Assembly: GCA_023426545.1 (NCBI GenBank)
Contig: JAFAAN010000087.1
Coordinates: 56,042 to 120,041 of the forward strand
Length of the DNA stretch: 64,000 bases
Direction of reading: 5' to 3'
DNA from: Pseudomonadota bacterium
GTDB taxonomy: Bacteria; Myxococcota; Myxococcia; Myxococcales; Myxococcaceae
The translations under genes were made by a program, and so were the position numbers. A model generated the notes under the pieces. It had not been told where the DNA came from. It made no database searches and saw only the letters and a program-made list of their open reading frames with translations. Below are positions 34,156 through 43,566 of this stretch, one piece after another (the stretch's first letter is position 1; each line of letters begins with the position of its first letter).

Positions 34156-35031
34156 ATGCACCACCCGCCCGAAGACACCCAACGCACCCACATCCTTGAC
34201 GCCATCCAGCAGCAGAAGAACGCGCTGGCGCCGCTGCGCATCACCGGGTCCCCCGCCGAGGTGGGCCAGGGACTGGTGACGCTGGCCGAGCTGCACGGCC
34301 TCCTGGAGGACCACGCCGCCAGCCGGCAGTTCTACGAGGAGGCGCTCGAGAAGTTCCAGGAGGCGAATTACAAGCCCGGCCAGGCCAAGGCCCTGCTCGG
34401 CCTGGGCGTGGTGAAGGCGAACTTCGAGGACCACCGCGGCGCCATCGAGCAGATCGCCCGGGCCGCCATGCTCTTCAACGAGTCCAAGGACCGCGAGGGC
34501 GAGGCCCTGGCCCGCGCCTGCATCGGCGAGTCCCTGCGCTCGCTGGGCCAGACCGAGGCCGCCGAGGAGAAGTACCAGGAGGCCCTCATCCTCCTGCGCC
34601 AGACGCGCAACCACGAGCGCGTGGCGCGGCTGCTGCTCGACATCGGCGACATCCGCATGGAGAAGGGCGAGTACGAGCCGGCCCGGAAGCGCTTCCTGGA
34701 GGCCGTGCCGCTGCTGGAGCAGGGCGAGGATCCGGAGGCGCTCGCGCTGGGCCACCTGCTGCTGGGCGAATCGGAGGGCCTGCTCGGAAACCACGAGGGC
34801 GCGCGCCCCCACCTGCTCCGCGCGGTGGAGCTGTACCTGGAGCTGCACGACCACGTGTACGAGGCCCGGGCCCGGTGGGACCTGGGCCTGGCCTGCTACT
34901 ACCAGCAGGACTTCGCGGCGGCCCGCACGCAGTTCGAGACGCTGATTCCGCTCTACGAGAGCCAGGGCCAGACGAACGAAGTCGCCAAGGTCCGCAACGT
35001 GCTGGCCCACTTCGCCGCCCGGGGTGTGTGA
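34156..35031 (+). CDS. Tetratricopeptide repeat protein (partner of the XRE regulator)
   Basis: The 291-residue protein consists of TPR units of about 36-40 residues with the pattern A-LGLGVVKANFEDHRGAI and GESLRSLGQTEAAEEKYQEAL. There is no signal peptide. It lies nine bases after the regulator stop, so the two are probably read together, and it may modulate the regulator or link it to a complex. No enzymatic domain is visible. Confidence 0.88.
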   Translation: MHHPPEDTQRTHILDAIQQQKNALAPLRITGSPAEVGQGLVTLAELHGLLEDHAASRQFYEEALEKFQEANYKPGQAKALLGLGVVKANFEDHRGAIEQIARAAMLFNESKDREGEALARACIGESLRSLGQTEAAEEKYQEALILLRQTRNHERVARLLLDIGDIRMEKGEYEPARKRFLEAVPLLEQGEDPEALALGHLLLGESEGLLGNHEGARPHLLRAVELYLELHDHVYEARARWDLGLACYYQQDFAAARTQFETLIPLYESQGQTNEVAKVRNVLAHFAARGV

Positions 35032-35079
35032 GCGCCCTTCCCAGACACGCGGGGAAGAGCGCCCTCACGCGGCTCTTCC

Positions 35080-35568
35080 CTACGCCTGGATGCCGGCGCC
35101 CACGGCGAGCGCGAGCAGCCCCAGCACGCCCGCGGCCATCATCATGTAGCGCCACTCACCACGCAGCCCCAGCAGCGTGCCCGCCACCGCGAGCCGCGCC
35201 ACGGGCGTCACCAGCAGCAGCGACGCGGCGCCCTTGCGTAATAAGTCGATGGCGACGTGGACGCGCTCGGATTGGGGCAGCGACTCCAGCCCCAGCGACA
35301 GGACGAACATCCCGCCGCTGACCACCGCGCCGATTCGCAGCACCCGCGCAATCCACCGGTCTCCCGCGACCGCGCGCTCCCGGTGGTGGTGCTGGACCTG
35401 CTCCGCCGCCCCCGCGCGCCCTTGTGCGCGGGGCGCTGGCTCCGCGCGGGGCGACATCGACGCGGCACCTCCCGACACCGCCATGCCATGCATGGCCGCG
35501 ACGTGCTCCGCCGCCACCACCACGGAGACCGACGTGCGCGCCGCGCCTCCGTCCTCGGGCTCACTCAC
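35080..35568 (-). CDS. DUF1634 membrane protein
   Basis: The 162-residue protein begins at a GTG that overlaps the stop of the TSUP permease gene by four bases (GTGA). After a long, His-rich hydrophilic N-terminus (HHHRE near residue 65) it has three transmembrane segments (about 75-97, 103-128, 132-160) that fit DUF1634, a family nearly always encoded next to a TauE/SafE (TSUP) permease. The pair probably forms a transport complex; the N-terminal extension is longer than usual. Confidence 0.85.
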   Translation of the reverse strand: MSEPEDGGAARTSVSVVVAAEHVAAMHGMAVSGGAASMSPRAEPAPRAQGRAGAAEQVQHHHRERAVAGDRWIARVLRIGAVVSGGMFVLSLGLESLPQSERVHVAIDLLRKGAASLLLVTPVARLAVAGTLLGLRGEWRYMMMAAGVLGLLALAVGAGIQA

Positions 35569-36347
35569 TTCAGCATGCTCGGCCACAACCCCTCCCCTCC
35601 CTTCCACAGCATCTGCCCCGCGACCACCAGCAGCACCAGCGCGAACAGGCGCTTGAGCACCGCGGTGGGCACCTTCGGCATCAGCCGGCTGCCCACGTAG
35701 GCGCCCGACAGCACCCCCACCACCAGCGGCGACACCAACGCCAGCTTCAGATGGCCCCTCAGCGCGTACGCGGCAACGCTCGCGGCGCCGGTGACGCCAA
35801 TCATCAGGTTGCTCGTCGCGCTCGCCACCTTGAACGGCACGTGCATGCCGTACGCCATCAGCGGCACCTTGAGCGGCCCCCCGCCCACCCCCAGCAGCGA
35901 GGACAGGCCGCCGGCCACGAAGGAGCCGGAGATGCCCAGCGGGTAGTTGGCGGGCGCGTAGTCATCGAGCGTGGCGGGCTCCTGGCGCGGCGAGCGCACC
36001 AGCAGCATCTGCAGCGCCACGTAGAGCGTGAAGAGCCCGAACACCACCGCCACCATCGCGGGCGCCACCAGGGCCGCCACCAGGCCGCCGGCGATGGCGC
36101 CCAGCACCGTCGCCAGCTCCAGGGACAGACCCAGGCGGATGTCGCTCAGGCGGTTGTGGACGTAGCCCGCGGCGGCGGAGCACGAGCTGGCCACCACGCA
36201 CATGAGGCTCGCCGGAACCGCCTCCTCCAGCGGGAGGTCGAACCCGAGCACCAGCGCGGGCACCAGCACGATTCCGCCCCCGATGCCGAGCATCGCGCCC
36301 AGCGTGCCCGCGAGCGCGCCCACCGAGATGAGGAGTAGAACCGTCAT
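35565..36347 (-). CDS. TSUP (TauE/SafE) family transporter
   Basis: The 260-residue protein has eight predicted membrane segments with two internal TSUP repeats containing the glycine motifs LGIGGGIVLVPAL and LGVGGGPLKVPLM. Family members export sulfite, sulfoacetate or other small organosulfur anions. The substrate is not predictable here. I used the ATG at 36347 because the upstream 15 residues lack family similarity; an ORF start at 36392 remains possible. It precedes and overlaps the DUF1634 gene. Confidence 0.9.
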   Translation of the reverse strand: MTVLLLISVGALAGTLGAMLGIGGGIVLVPALVLGFDLPLEEAVPASLMCVVASSCSAAAGYVHNRLSDIRLGLSLELATVLGAIAGGLVAALVAPAMVAVVFGLFTLYVALQMLLVRSPRQEPATLDDYAPANYPLGISGSFVAGGLSSLLGVGGGPLKVPLMAYGMHVPFKVASATSNLMIGVTGAASVAAYALRGHLKLALVSPLVVGVLSGAYVGSRLMPKVPTAVLKRLFALVLLVVAGQMLWKGGEGLWPSMLK

Positions 36348-36437
36348 TCCTCTTCGAGAATAGGAGCGGCTTCGCGCTTCGGACAGCGGCATTCCCCGCG
36401 CGGCGCCAGGCTCGCCAGGACGCCTGCTCTGCGGGTG

Positions 36438-37331
36438 TCACGCGGCTCGTGCGCCCAGCGTTCCCTCGGGGAAGATCTCCAGGAAGCGGGCCCGGGTCCG
36501 AGGCGTGAAGGTGCCTCGCGCCATGTAGCCATTCAACCGACGCAGCACGCCACGCGCGGTCTCCAGCGCACCCTCCACCTCCGCGGCGAAGTCGAAGGTG
36601 TCGTTGCGGTACAGCTCCTGGAAGGACAGCCGCGCATAGGCAGGCAGCGCGCGCGCGCGGCCCACGGGGCTTGAAAGGACGAGTCCCGAGACGTACAGCC
36701 CGCGCACCCAGCCATCCACCTCCGCCTTGCTCGGCGCCTGGCCCACGCGCTCCTGGGAGGACAGGCGGACCAGCTCGTAGAGCCCTCCGCCAATGCCGCG
36801 CCACGGGAAGCCCGGGCTCTTCACCACCTGACACTTCTCCCGCACGCGGGAGGTGCCCAGCAGGTCCATGCCGTGCAGCTCGCGCAGGTAGAAGAGCGTC
36901 TGGACCCATTCGATGTCGCGGTGGGCCTCCAGGGCGCGCTCACCGCGGCGGCGGTGGCGCACCACCAGCCGGTCCACCACGGGATACAGCCGCCGGTCCA
37001 GGCACAGGTGCGTGAAGTAGCCCGCGAGTACGGCCAGGCCCGGCTCGGTGCCCACCAGCGCGCCGGAGGCCACCAGCTCCGCCATCTTCAGCCCGAAGCC
37101 CACCGGAGCGCGCTCGTGGTACAGGCGGGCGAAGTGCGGCAGCTCCCGCTCCGGCAGGAAGGCGGCGAGCCCACCCCGGAGGCCCTCGCACAGCGGCAGG
37201 TCCGGCAGCGCGGCGCCGAAGCGCGCGTAGGGCAGGTCCTCCGACAACGCGCGCACCCAATCCGCCGGTAGCTCGCCCGGGTTGGCGGCCATCCGTTCAA
37301 TGGCGGTCAGATGCATCAGCAGCGTGGGCAT
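36438..37331 (-). CDS. Zinc-dependent phospholipase C-like protein
   Basis: The 297-residue protein begins MPTLLMHLTAIERMA, has LPDLPLCEG near residue 46 and a central AGYFTHLCLDRRLYPVVDR. The first His, the LPDLP aspartate and the GYFTHLCLD His match the pattern of metal ligands in the zinc-dependent phospholipase C family (P1 nuclease/PLC fold). No signal peptide is present, unlike secreted PLCs, so it may act on intracellular membranes or have another substrate. A TTG start at 37340 is possible. It is divergent from pepA. Confidence 0.7.
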   Translation of the reverse strand: MPTLLMHLTAIERMAANPGELPADWVRALSEDLPYARFGAALPDLPLCEGLRGGLAAFLPERELPHFARLYHERAPVGFGLKMAELVASGALVGTEPGLAVLAGYFTHLCLDRRLYPVVDRLVVRHRRRGERALEAHRDIEWVQTLFYLRELHGMDLLGTSRVREKCQVVKSPGFPWRGIGGGLYELVRLSSQERVGQAPSKAEVDGWVRGLYVSGLVLSSPVGRARALPAYARLSFQELYRNDTFDFAAEVEGALETARGVLRRLNGYMARGTFTPRTRARFLEIFPEGTLGARAA

Positions 37332-37455
37332 TCCCCTCAACTGCTACCCAGTGCAACGAAGCAATGCAATGCTCGAATGAAATCCAACGCTTTGCGCGTA
37401 ACAGCGCGGGCGTTACAGTCCGCGCCCTTTTCACCGTACAGGAGTTCCACGGCCC

Positions 37456-39042
37456 ATGAACTTCAGCTTCGTCTCCGGCGATGCCACGCGGACGAGCGGC
37501 GACCTGCTCGTCATCCCCCTCTTCGAGGGCGAGCTGGGAGACAGCGCCCCGCCTTCCCTTTCCGCGGCGGACGGCGCCCTGGAAGGGCGCCTGCGCGGCG
37601 CCGCCACCCAGGAGGGCTTCAAGGCGCGCGCGGACCAGAGCCTGGTGATGCACACGCTGGGCCGCGCGTCCGCGGACCGCGTGCTGCTGCTGGGACTGGG
37701 CAGCCGCGCCCGCTTCCAGCCCGAGGTGCTGCGCCTGGCCGCTGGCCGCGCGGCGAAGACGGCGCAGCGGCTCAAGGCGACCTCCCTCGTCTTCGCGCTG
37801 CCCGCCACGGACGCCATGCCGGACGCGGTGCGCGCGGTGGTGGAGGGCCTGGAGCTGGGCGTCTACCGCTTCGACAAGTACAAGTCCTCCTCCCGCGAGG
37901 AGAAGAAGCGCGCGGGCGGACCGGGCAAGGTGGCCCTGGTGCTCCCCGAGGGCACCGAGCGGGCCCGCGAGCTGGATGAGGCGCTGGCGCTGGCGCAGCG
38001 CGTCGCGGAGGCCACCAACTGGGCCCGCGACCTCGTCAACGAGCCGCCCAACGCGGTGACGCCCACGGTGCTGGCCGACGCCGCCCGCCAGGCCGCGAAG
38101 GAAGGCGGGCTGAAGGTCACCATCGGCGGCCGCCGCGAAATCGAGAAGCTCGATATGGGCATGTTCCTCGGCGTCACCGCCGGCAGCACCGAGGAGCCGC
38201 GCCTCATCCACGTCGTGTACACGCCGAAGAATGCGCGGGACGCGAAGCGCCCGCCGCTGGCGCTGGTGGGCAAGGCCGTCACCTTCGACTCGGGCGGCCT
38301 GTCCCTCAAGCCGACGGACGGCATGGTGGACATGAAGACGGACATGGCGGGCTCGGCCGCGGTGCTGGGCGCCATGAAGGTCATCGCCGCCCTCAAGCCG
38401 CCCTTCCCCGTGCATGCCTTCATCGGCGCGTGCGAGAACATGCCCGCCGGCAACGCGTACAAGCCGGGTGACATCCTCACCTCGCGCCTTGGCAAGACGG
38501 TGGAGATCACCAACACGGACGCGGAAGGCCGCCTGGTGCTGGGCGACATCCTGACGTGGGCCAACGAGCACCAGCCGTCCGCCATCATCGACCTGGCGAC
38601 GCTCACGGGCGCCTGCATCGTCGCGCTGGGCAACTACATCGTCGGCGCCTTCGGCGAGCACGAGGAGACGGTGGCCCAGGTCCTCCAGGCCGCGCGCGCC
38701 GCGGGCGAGGAGATGTGGCAAATGCCCATCAGCGACCTCCAGAAGGACGCGCTGCGCTCCGAGGTCGCGGACATGAAGAACTCCGGCGAGCGCTGGGGCG
38801 GCTCCATCAACGCCGCCCTCTTCCTCCGGGAGTTCGTGGGCGAGACGCCGTGGGTGCACCTGGACATCGCGGGCCCGTCCAACAGCCCCAAGGAGCGCGG
38901 CTACCTGGGCAAGGGCGGCACCGGCGTGGGCGTGCGCACCCTGGTGGAGTGGGTCCGCCTGCGCGCCCAGGCCCAGGACGCCGCGCCCGCCGAGACGGCC
39001 CCAGCGCCGAAGGCGAAGGCCGCTCGGAAGCGCGCGAAGTAG
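37456..39042 (+). CDS. pepA: Leucyl aminopeptidase (M17)
   Basis: The 528-residue protein has the M17 signature NTDAEGRL near residue 353 and the metal-binding GKAVTFDSGG near 275. The DMKTDMAGSAAVLGAM block adds the catalytic Lys/Asp set, and the C-terminal GTGVGVRTL strand is present. It forms hexamers and removes N-terminal leucine and other residues using two metal ions. The N-terminal macro-like regulatory domain (to about 175) is present. The last 30 residues are Ala/Lys-rich, typical of myxobacterial tails. AGGAG lies eleven bases upstream of the start. Confidence 0.96.
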   Translation: MNFSFVSGDATRTSGDLLVIPLFEGELGDSAPPSLSAADGALEGRLRGAATQEGFKARADQSLVMHTLGRASADRVLLLGLGSRARFQPEVLRLAAGRAAKTAQRLKATSLVFALPATDAMPDAVRAVVEGLELGVYRFDKYKSSSREEKKRAGGPGKVALVLPEGTERARELDEALALAQRVAEATNWARDLVNEPPNAVTPTVLADAARQAAKEGGLKVTIGGRREIEKLDMGMFLGVTAGSTEEPRLIHVVYTPKNARDAKRPPLALVGKAVTFDSGGLSLKPTDGMVDMKTDMAGSAAVLGAMKVIAALKPPFPVHAFIGACENMPAGNAYKPGDILTSRLGKTVEITNTDAEGRLVLGDILTWANEHQPSAIIDLATLTGACIVALGNYIVGAFGEHEETVAQVLQAARAAGEEMWQMPISDLQKDALRSEVADMKNSGERWGGSINAALFLREFVGETPWVHLDIAGPSNSPKERGYLGKGGTGVGVRTLVEWVRLRAQAQDAAPAETAPAPKAKAARKRAK

Positions 39043-39087
39043 CACCGCGGCCGCTGGCCGGAGGGCTTTCCCCCGGGCGCCGTCACC

Positions 39088-39705
39088 TCACGGCGATGGC
39101 AGCCGCCACGCCGTCGTCGGGCGCGAGAGCGGGCGGACGCCCTGGATGAGGGCGTCCACGCTCCTGGGCACGTCGGCCGCCGCCTGGGCCGGCCACGTGG
39201 CCAGCATCATCAGCACGCGGCCGGGGACGCCGTCGCGCACGGCGACCTTGCCGTGGACGCCGTCCCCCACCTGGAAGTCGAAGCCCACCGCGTTGTCCGA
39301 CAGGGGAATGGGCGCCGGGTCGGACGTCGTGAAGCCGGGGTGCTGGCGGAGCCCCTCGGTGAGTCGCTCGGCGAACTGCGTGGGCGACGCCACCGCGGGC
39401 GCCACCTGCAGCACCACCTGCGCGCCGTAGACGTTGTGGCGGAGGATGACGGGAATCGCGAGCCCCTCCGGCGTGCGCTCGTTCGTCTCGTCGAGCTGCC
39501 AGTCCGCCGTGGGCCGGACGATTTCGAAGCCCAGGTCCTCGTCCACGTAGCGGCGCGTCGTCGAGTGACTCTCGGCGCTGGCGCCCTCCACCTCGGCGAG
39601 GGGCCCCGAGCCGCCGACGCCCGTGTCATGCACCGCCTGGCGCGAACCGGCGCAGGCCGTCGACAACGCCAGGAGTCCCCACGCCCACCTGCTCCATGCG
39701 CCCAT
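39088..39705 (-). CDS. Lipoprotein of unknown function
   Basis: The 205-residue precursor has a lipoprotein signal (MGAWSRWAWGLLALSTAC) and a GGGGAG Shine-Dalgarno. The mature part (about 50-205) resembles the small alpha/beta folds of lipoproteins that start with EDLGFEIVRPTADWQLD, with no catalytic motif I recognise. It ends 45 bases from the convergent aminopeptidase gene. It is probably an outer-membrane protein, and its family is not identified. Confidence 0.75.
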   Translation of the reverse strand: MGAWSRWAWGLLALSTACAGSRQAVHDTGVGGSGPLAEVEGASAESHSTTRRYVDEDLGFEIVRPTADWQLDETNERTPEGLAIPVILRHNVYGAQVVLQVAPAVASPTQFAERLTEGLRQHPGFTTSDPAPIPLSDNAVGFDFQVGDGVHGKVAVRDGVPGRVLMMLATWPAQAAADVPRSVDALIQGVRPLSRPTTAWRLPSP

Positions 39706-39759
39706 GCCCGCTCCCCGCCACCAAGTGTCGTGAGGCCGAACGTGGGCACGGGCGCGCGC

Positions 39760-40995
39760 CTAGTCCAGTCCCCCCTGAAGTGTGCGGTAGGTGTTGGACA
39801 AGCGCTCCGCCACGTCCAGGGGCAGGACGTTGCGCGCCGAGAACAGCGCGTAGGAGACGAAGGCGTCCAGCGCCTCCAGCGTGAGGGCCCGGCCCACGGC
39901 CTCCCCGCCCGCGGAGAGGTTGGCCTTCAGCCGCGCCACGTCCACCCGCCCGTCATCGGCCAGCGCCACGCCCGCATACGCGTCTTCCAATCCCTGCGGC
40001 GGCGCGTCCAGGAAGCCGCGGAGCAGGTCCGTGTCCTTCCCAGCGTCACGCAGCGCACGGTGCACCAGCGACAGCAGCAGGTTGTAGCGCTCCTCGGCGG
40101 ACAGCAGCTCCCAGGCCATGCCCTCCACGGCGGGCGCCTTCGGTGGGGGCGGCTCCGCGGGCCGGACGGCCACGTTGCCGCCGCGGACGGCCTCGTCCAG
40201 CCACGTGTAGAAGGCGTGCGGGCCACCCTCGTAGGCGCTCCGCAGGCTGCCCAGTGCCAGTCCACCCGACAGCCGGGAGTACAGCTTCTCGTCACCCGGC
40301 AGGGGGCCCTCGGGCCCCACGGACGCGTGCATGTCGTCCGGGAAGCGGCGGCGCAGGCGCGACACCAGCTCCGCCCGCTTGATGCCGGTGAGGACGAGGT
40401 CGCGCGTGCGCTCCGGCAGCTTCACCACGTCCGCCATGGGCGCGGGACCCTCGACGAACATGAAGCTGCCCTCCTCCAACTCGAAGAGGCTGAGCACCAC
40501 CTCGCGCACCACGTACGTCATGGCGCTGTACAGGTTCGCCTCGGAGACGAGGCCCTCGGACGTCAACACCTGGCCGATGCGCCGCGACGGCGTCACACGT
40601 GAGAGCGCCTGGGTGAGCTGCGCCTGCGTCAGGAGGCCCAGGCGGAGCAGCGCCGCCCCCAGCCGCTCCCAGCGCTCGGTGGAGGTGGCGAACACCACCT
40701 GCCCGTCACGGAAGGACACCGTGCGGCGGCCCGTGGCGTGCTGCACGGCCAGCAGCCCGCTGCGGATGCCCGAGAGGACGTGGGCGAAGACTTCCTCCAT
40801 CGACAGGGTGCGCAGGCTGCCGGCCAGGAAGCCGGCGAAGCCTTGCGGCTCCTGGAGGAGCACCATCCCCTCCGGCCCGTGGAACCAGGCCTGGAGGGGA
40901 CGGGACGGAGACAGCCCCTGGGAGAGCGGCCGCTCCAGTTCGAGCGATGCCGCGTCCCCCGCGAGGCGGGGCGTGGCCTTGAATCGTGTCGCCAC
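39760..40995 (-). CDS. DUF4388 (PATAN) domain protein
   Basis: The 411-residue cytoplasmic protein starts at GTG and has an N-terminal DUF4388/PATAN domain (about residues 55-175, with SMEEVFAHVLSGIRSGLLAVQHATGRRTVSF and the QVVFATS strand). PATAN is a putative signalling and protein-interaction module that is very abundant in myxobacteria. The rest (about 200-411) is helical with no known domain. A second DUF4388 protein lies at 51221-52387. It is 27 bases downstream of the SurA-DsbA lipoprotein gene on the same strand and may be co-transcribed. Confidence 0.82.
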   Translation of the reverse strand: MATRFKATPRLAGDAASLELERPLSQGLSPSRPLQAWFHGPEGMVLLQEPQGFAGFLAGSLRTLSMEEVFAHVLSGIRSGLLAVQHATGRRTVSFRDGQVVFATSTERWERLGAALLRLGLLTQAQLTQALSRVTPSRRIGQVLTSEGLVSEANLYSAMTYVVREVVLSLFELEEGSFMFVEGPAPMADVVKLPERTRDLVLTGIKRAELVSRLRRRFPDDMHASVGPEGPLPGDEKLYSRLSGGLALGSLRSAYEGGPHAFYTWLDEAVRGGNVAVRPAEPPPPKAPAVEGMAWELLSAEERYNLLLSLVHRALRDAGKDTDLLRGFLDAPPQGLEDAYAGVALADDGRVDVARLKANLSAGGEAVGRALTLEALDAFVSYALFSARNVLPLDVAERLSNTYRTLQGGLD

Positions 40996-41022
40996 AGCCC
41001 GTGTCCCCAGCAGCGACGAACC

Positions 41023-42105
41023 CTACTTCTTCGCGTTCAGCTCGGCGTCGATGATGCTCTTGAACTCCTCGAAGGGCTGCGCGCCGGACAGGAGGATGCC
41101 GTTGATGAAGAACGCCGGGGTGCCGGTCACGCCCGCCTGCTTCCCTTCCGCCAGGTCCTTCTGGATGATGGGCGCCTTCTCACCCGAGTCCAGGCAGGCG
41201 TTGAACTTCGCCGTGTCGAGGTTCAGGTCGGCGGCGTACTTCTTCAGGGAGTCCACGCCCAGCGCCTGCTGGTTGGCGAAGAGCAGGTCGTGCATCTCCC
41301 AGAACTTGCCCTGGTCCTGCGCGCACAGCGCGGCCTCGGAGGCCTTCGGCGCCTCCTTGTGGAAGTCGAGCGGGAAGTGGCGGAAGACGATGCGGACCTT
41401 GTCGCCGTACTCCTGCTGCACCTGCGCCAGCGCCGGGTTGGCGCGGCCGCAGAACGGGCACTGGAAGTCACTGAACTCGACGATGGTGACGGGCGCGCCC
41501 TCGGGGCCACCCTTGGCGGCGCCGGTGGCGGCCACCTGCTTGCGGACGACGGGCGGACGCGGCGGCTCCGGCAGGCTCACCTGGACGTTGGCCGCCTTGC
41601 GCAGCTCCTCGAAGAGGGCCTGCGCGCGCTCCTGCTTCGGCTGCTGCGTCAGGAAGTCGATGATCTGCGGCTTCATCTGCTCGTAGGTGGAACCCTCCGG
41701 CAGCTGGCTCGCGGCGCCCTCGTAGACCTCCTTGATGCGCTCCTCGGGAGGCGCGGGGACCTTGTCGTCGATCTCCGCCTTCAGGTACTCCTCCTGGGTC
41801 ATGCCGCGCTTCTTCGCCTCGGCATCCACCAGCTTCTCCGTCACCATGCCTTCCAGGCCACGCTTCAGGAGCTGGGACTTCTGCTTCTCCAGGTTGGACA
41901 GCGGCTCCTGGAGGCGCTCAGACAATTCCTTGTAGGTAATCTTCTGCCCGTCGCCGAAGGTGGCGACCACGGTATCGGGCGCGGGCTCACCCGCGGCCTG
42001 CTGCGCCGCCGGAGCCGTGGCCGGCGCCTTCTCCTTGTTGCAGCCTACGGTGAAGGTGGCCGCCAGGAGCGCGGCGAGGATGACGCGGGTGGGACGGTTG
42101 AGCAT
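41023..42105 (-). CDS. Lipoprotein fusing a SurA-like chaperone domain with a DsbA-family thioredoxin
   Basis: The 360-residue precursor has a lipobox (TVGC, C22). Residues about 45-175 are a SurA-N/peptidyl-prolyl isomerase-like helical domain (KITYKELSERL, MVTEKLVDAEAKKRGM). Residues about 200-358 are a DsbA-type thioredoxin fold with the active site CPFC (216-219) and the cis-Pro loop GVTGTPAFF. The combination suggests a membrane-tethered protein that both catalyses disulfide formation or isomerisation and binds unfolded clients. Such fusions occur in delta-proteobacteria. The lipidation is predicted from the lipobox only. Confidence 0.9.
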   Translation of the reverse strand: MLNRPTRVILAALLAATFTVGCNKEKAPATAPAAQQAAGEPAPDTVVATFGDGQKITYKELSERLQEPLSNLEKQKSQLLKRGLEGMVTEKLVDAEAKKRGMTQEEYLKAEIDDKVPAPPEERIKEVYEGAASQLPEGSTYEQMKPQIIDFLTQQPKQERAQALFEELRKAANVQVSLPEPPRPPVVRKQVAATGAAKGGPEGAPVTIVEFSDFQCPFCGRANPALAQVQQEYGDKVRIVFRHFPLDFHKEAPKASEAALCAQDQGKFWEMHDLLFANQQALGVDSLKKYAADLNLDTAKFNACLDSGEKAPIIQKDLAEGKQAGVTGTPAFFINGILLSGAQPFEEFKSIIDAELNAKK

Positions 42106-42152
42106 ATCCCGCCCACTTAGCCGAGCCTTACCGGACCTGCAAGTTAATGCCG

Positions 42153-43214
42153 TCAGGCGACCAGCGGCTCCAGGTCCAGCGCGCCGGCCAGTCCAGTGAA
42201 GCCCAATCCCATGCCCTCCAGCTCACGGCGGCGGGCGGGAACGATTTCGTAGCAGGTCGGGTCGGACAGCACCTTGCGCACCAGCTTGTGATTGAGCGCG
42301 TGCCCCGTCTTGTACGCCGTCATGTGGCCGATGACGGGCCGCCCGAAGAGCGACACGTCGCCGATGGCGTCGAGAATCTTGTGGCGCACGAACTCGTCCG
42401 GGAAGCGCAGCCCGTCCGGGTTGAGGATGGAGACCTCGTCCACGACGATGGCGTTCTCCAGCGAGCCGCCGCGCGCCAGGCCCAGCTGCTTCAGCTTCTC
42501 CACGTCCCGCAGGAAGCCGAAGGTGCGCGCGCGGGAGATCTCACGCGCGAAGTCCCGGTCGCCGAAGTCCAGGTCGAACGACTGGCCCTGGATGACCGGG
42601 TGCTCGAAGTCGATGGTGCAGCTGATGCGGAAGTGACGCGCCGGCGTGAGCGAGGCCTGCTTGTCCCCGTCCACCACGGACACCGGCTTGCGGATGACGA
42701 GCAGCTCCTTGGGCGCCTCCTGCTCGCGCACGCCCGCGCTCTGGATGAGCGCCGCGAACGGCGCCGCGCTGCCGTCCATGATGGGGACCTCGGGGCCGTC
42801 CAGCTCCACCCGGAGGTTGTCGATGCCCATGCCGGCGAGCGCCGCCATCAGGTGCTCCACCGTGCCCACGCGGACCCCGTCGCGCCCCAGCGTCGTGGCC
42901 AGCGAGGTGTCCACCACGAACTCGGCCAGCGCGGGGATGCACACCGGACGGGCGAGGTCCGTGCGCACGAAGACGATGCCGTGGCCCGGGGGAGCCGGGC
43001 GCAGCGTGAGCGTCACCCGGGCGCCCGAGTGGAGTCCCACGCCCTGCAGAGAGGCGATCTTCGAGAGGGTGCGCTGGTTGTAGGAGGACGGTCGCATTGT
43101 GGGTGTCGCCTTGTGGCTGCTCGGTGCTGCGGGACTTCCGCTCCTGGCCCCGCCGGAGGGGTCGGAATCGTTCATCAGTGGTCTGATGCGACGCGCGAAA
43201 CGAGCAAGCAGCAT
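42153..43214 (-). CDS. lpxC: UDP-3-O-acyl-N-acetylglucosamine deacetylase
   Basis: LpxC is the zinc enzyme for the committed step of lipid A synthesis. The family core begins near SYNQRTL. The catalytic VEHLMAAL block supplies the Glu base and first His ligand, and HKILDAIGD supplies the second His and Asp ligands. KTGHALNHKL carries the catalytic histidine. The ATG at 43214 has a GGAGGT Shine-Dalgarno and gives 353 residues, about 40 longer at the N-terminus than typical LpxC. An ATG at 43097 (314 residues) fits family length but has a poorer site. Confidence 0.95.
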   Translation of the reverse strand: MLLARFARRIRPLMNDSDPSGGARSGSPAAPSSHKATPTMRPSSYNQRTLSKIASLQGVGLHSGARVTLTLRPAPPGHGIVFVRTDLARPVCIPALAEFVVDTSLATTLGRDGVRVGTVEHLMAALAGMGIDNLRVELDGPEVPIMDGSAAPFAALIQSAGVREQEAPKELLVIRKPVSVVDGDKQASLTPARHFRISCTIDFEHPVIQGQSFDLDFGDRDFAREISRARTFGFLRDVEKLKQLGLARGGSLENAIVVDEVSILNPDGLRFPDEFVRHKILDAIGDVSLFGRPVIGHMTAYKTGHALNHKLVRKVLSDPTCYEIVPARRRELEGMGLGFTGLAGALDLEPLVA

Positions 43215-43566
43215 GCCACCTCCGTGTGACATTCCCCGCGGCTCCAGCGGGCCTCAAATATGCCTCAAGCCCTTGGAATCGCTTGGCTTTTTCGTGCGCC
43301 GTCACGGGTACCGGTTCCGGCCTGGCACCCCTCCCCCCTATGCGGGTTGCTGAAACCCTCCTGAACCGCGACACCGATGTCGGGGATTTGTCATCCCCGC
43401 GCCTGGCATCCCCCTCCTCCACCCGCCCGAATCAACCCGTGTCTTCCATGCAACACGGGCGCGTCCATAGCGCAAGGAACTCAACGAAGCAAACACGCAC
43501 CGTGAAAGCCGCCCCCACGACGAGGTCCACTCGAAGGTGGCGCAGTAGCTACGCGACAAGGCTGTA
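43215..43566. other. Intergenic region between lpxC and the 491-residue protein gene
   Basis: The 350-base gap contains the lpxC Shine-Dalgarno, and a perfect 7-bp hairpin CGGGGAT/ATCCCCG at 43381-43399 with a 5-base loop. The hairpin could end the upstream ruvB transcript. I see no gene; the ORFs in it have no good start site or family resemblance. Confidence 0.45.
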
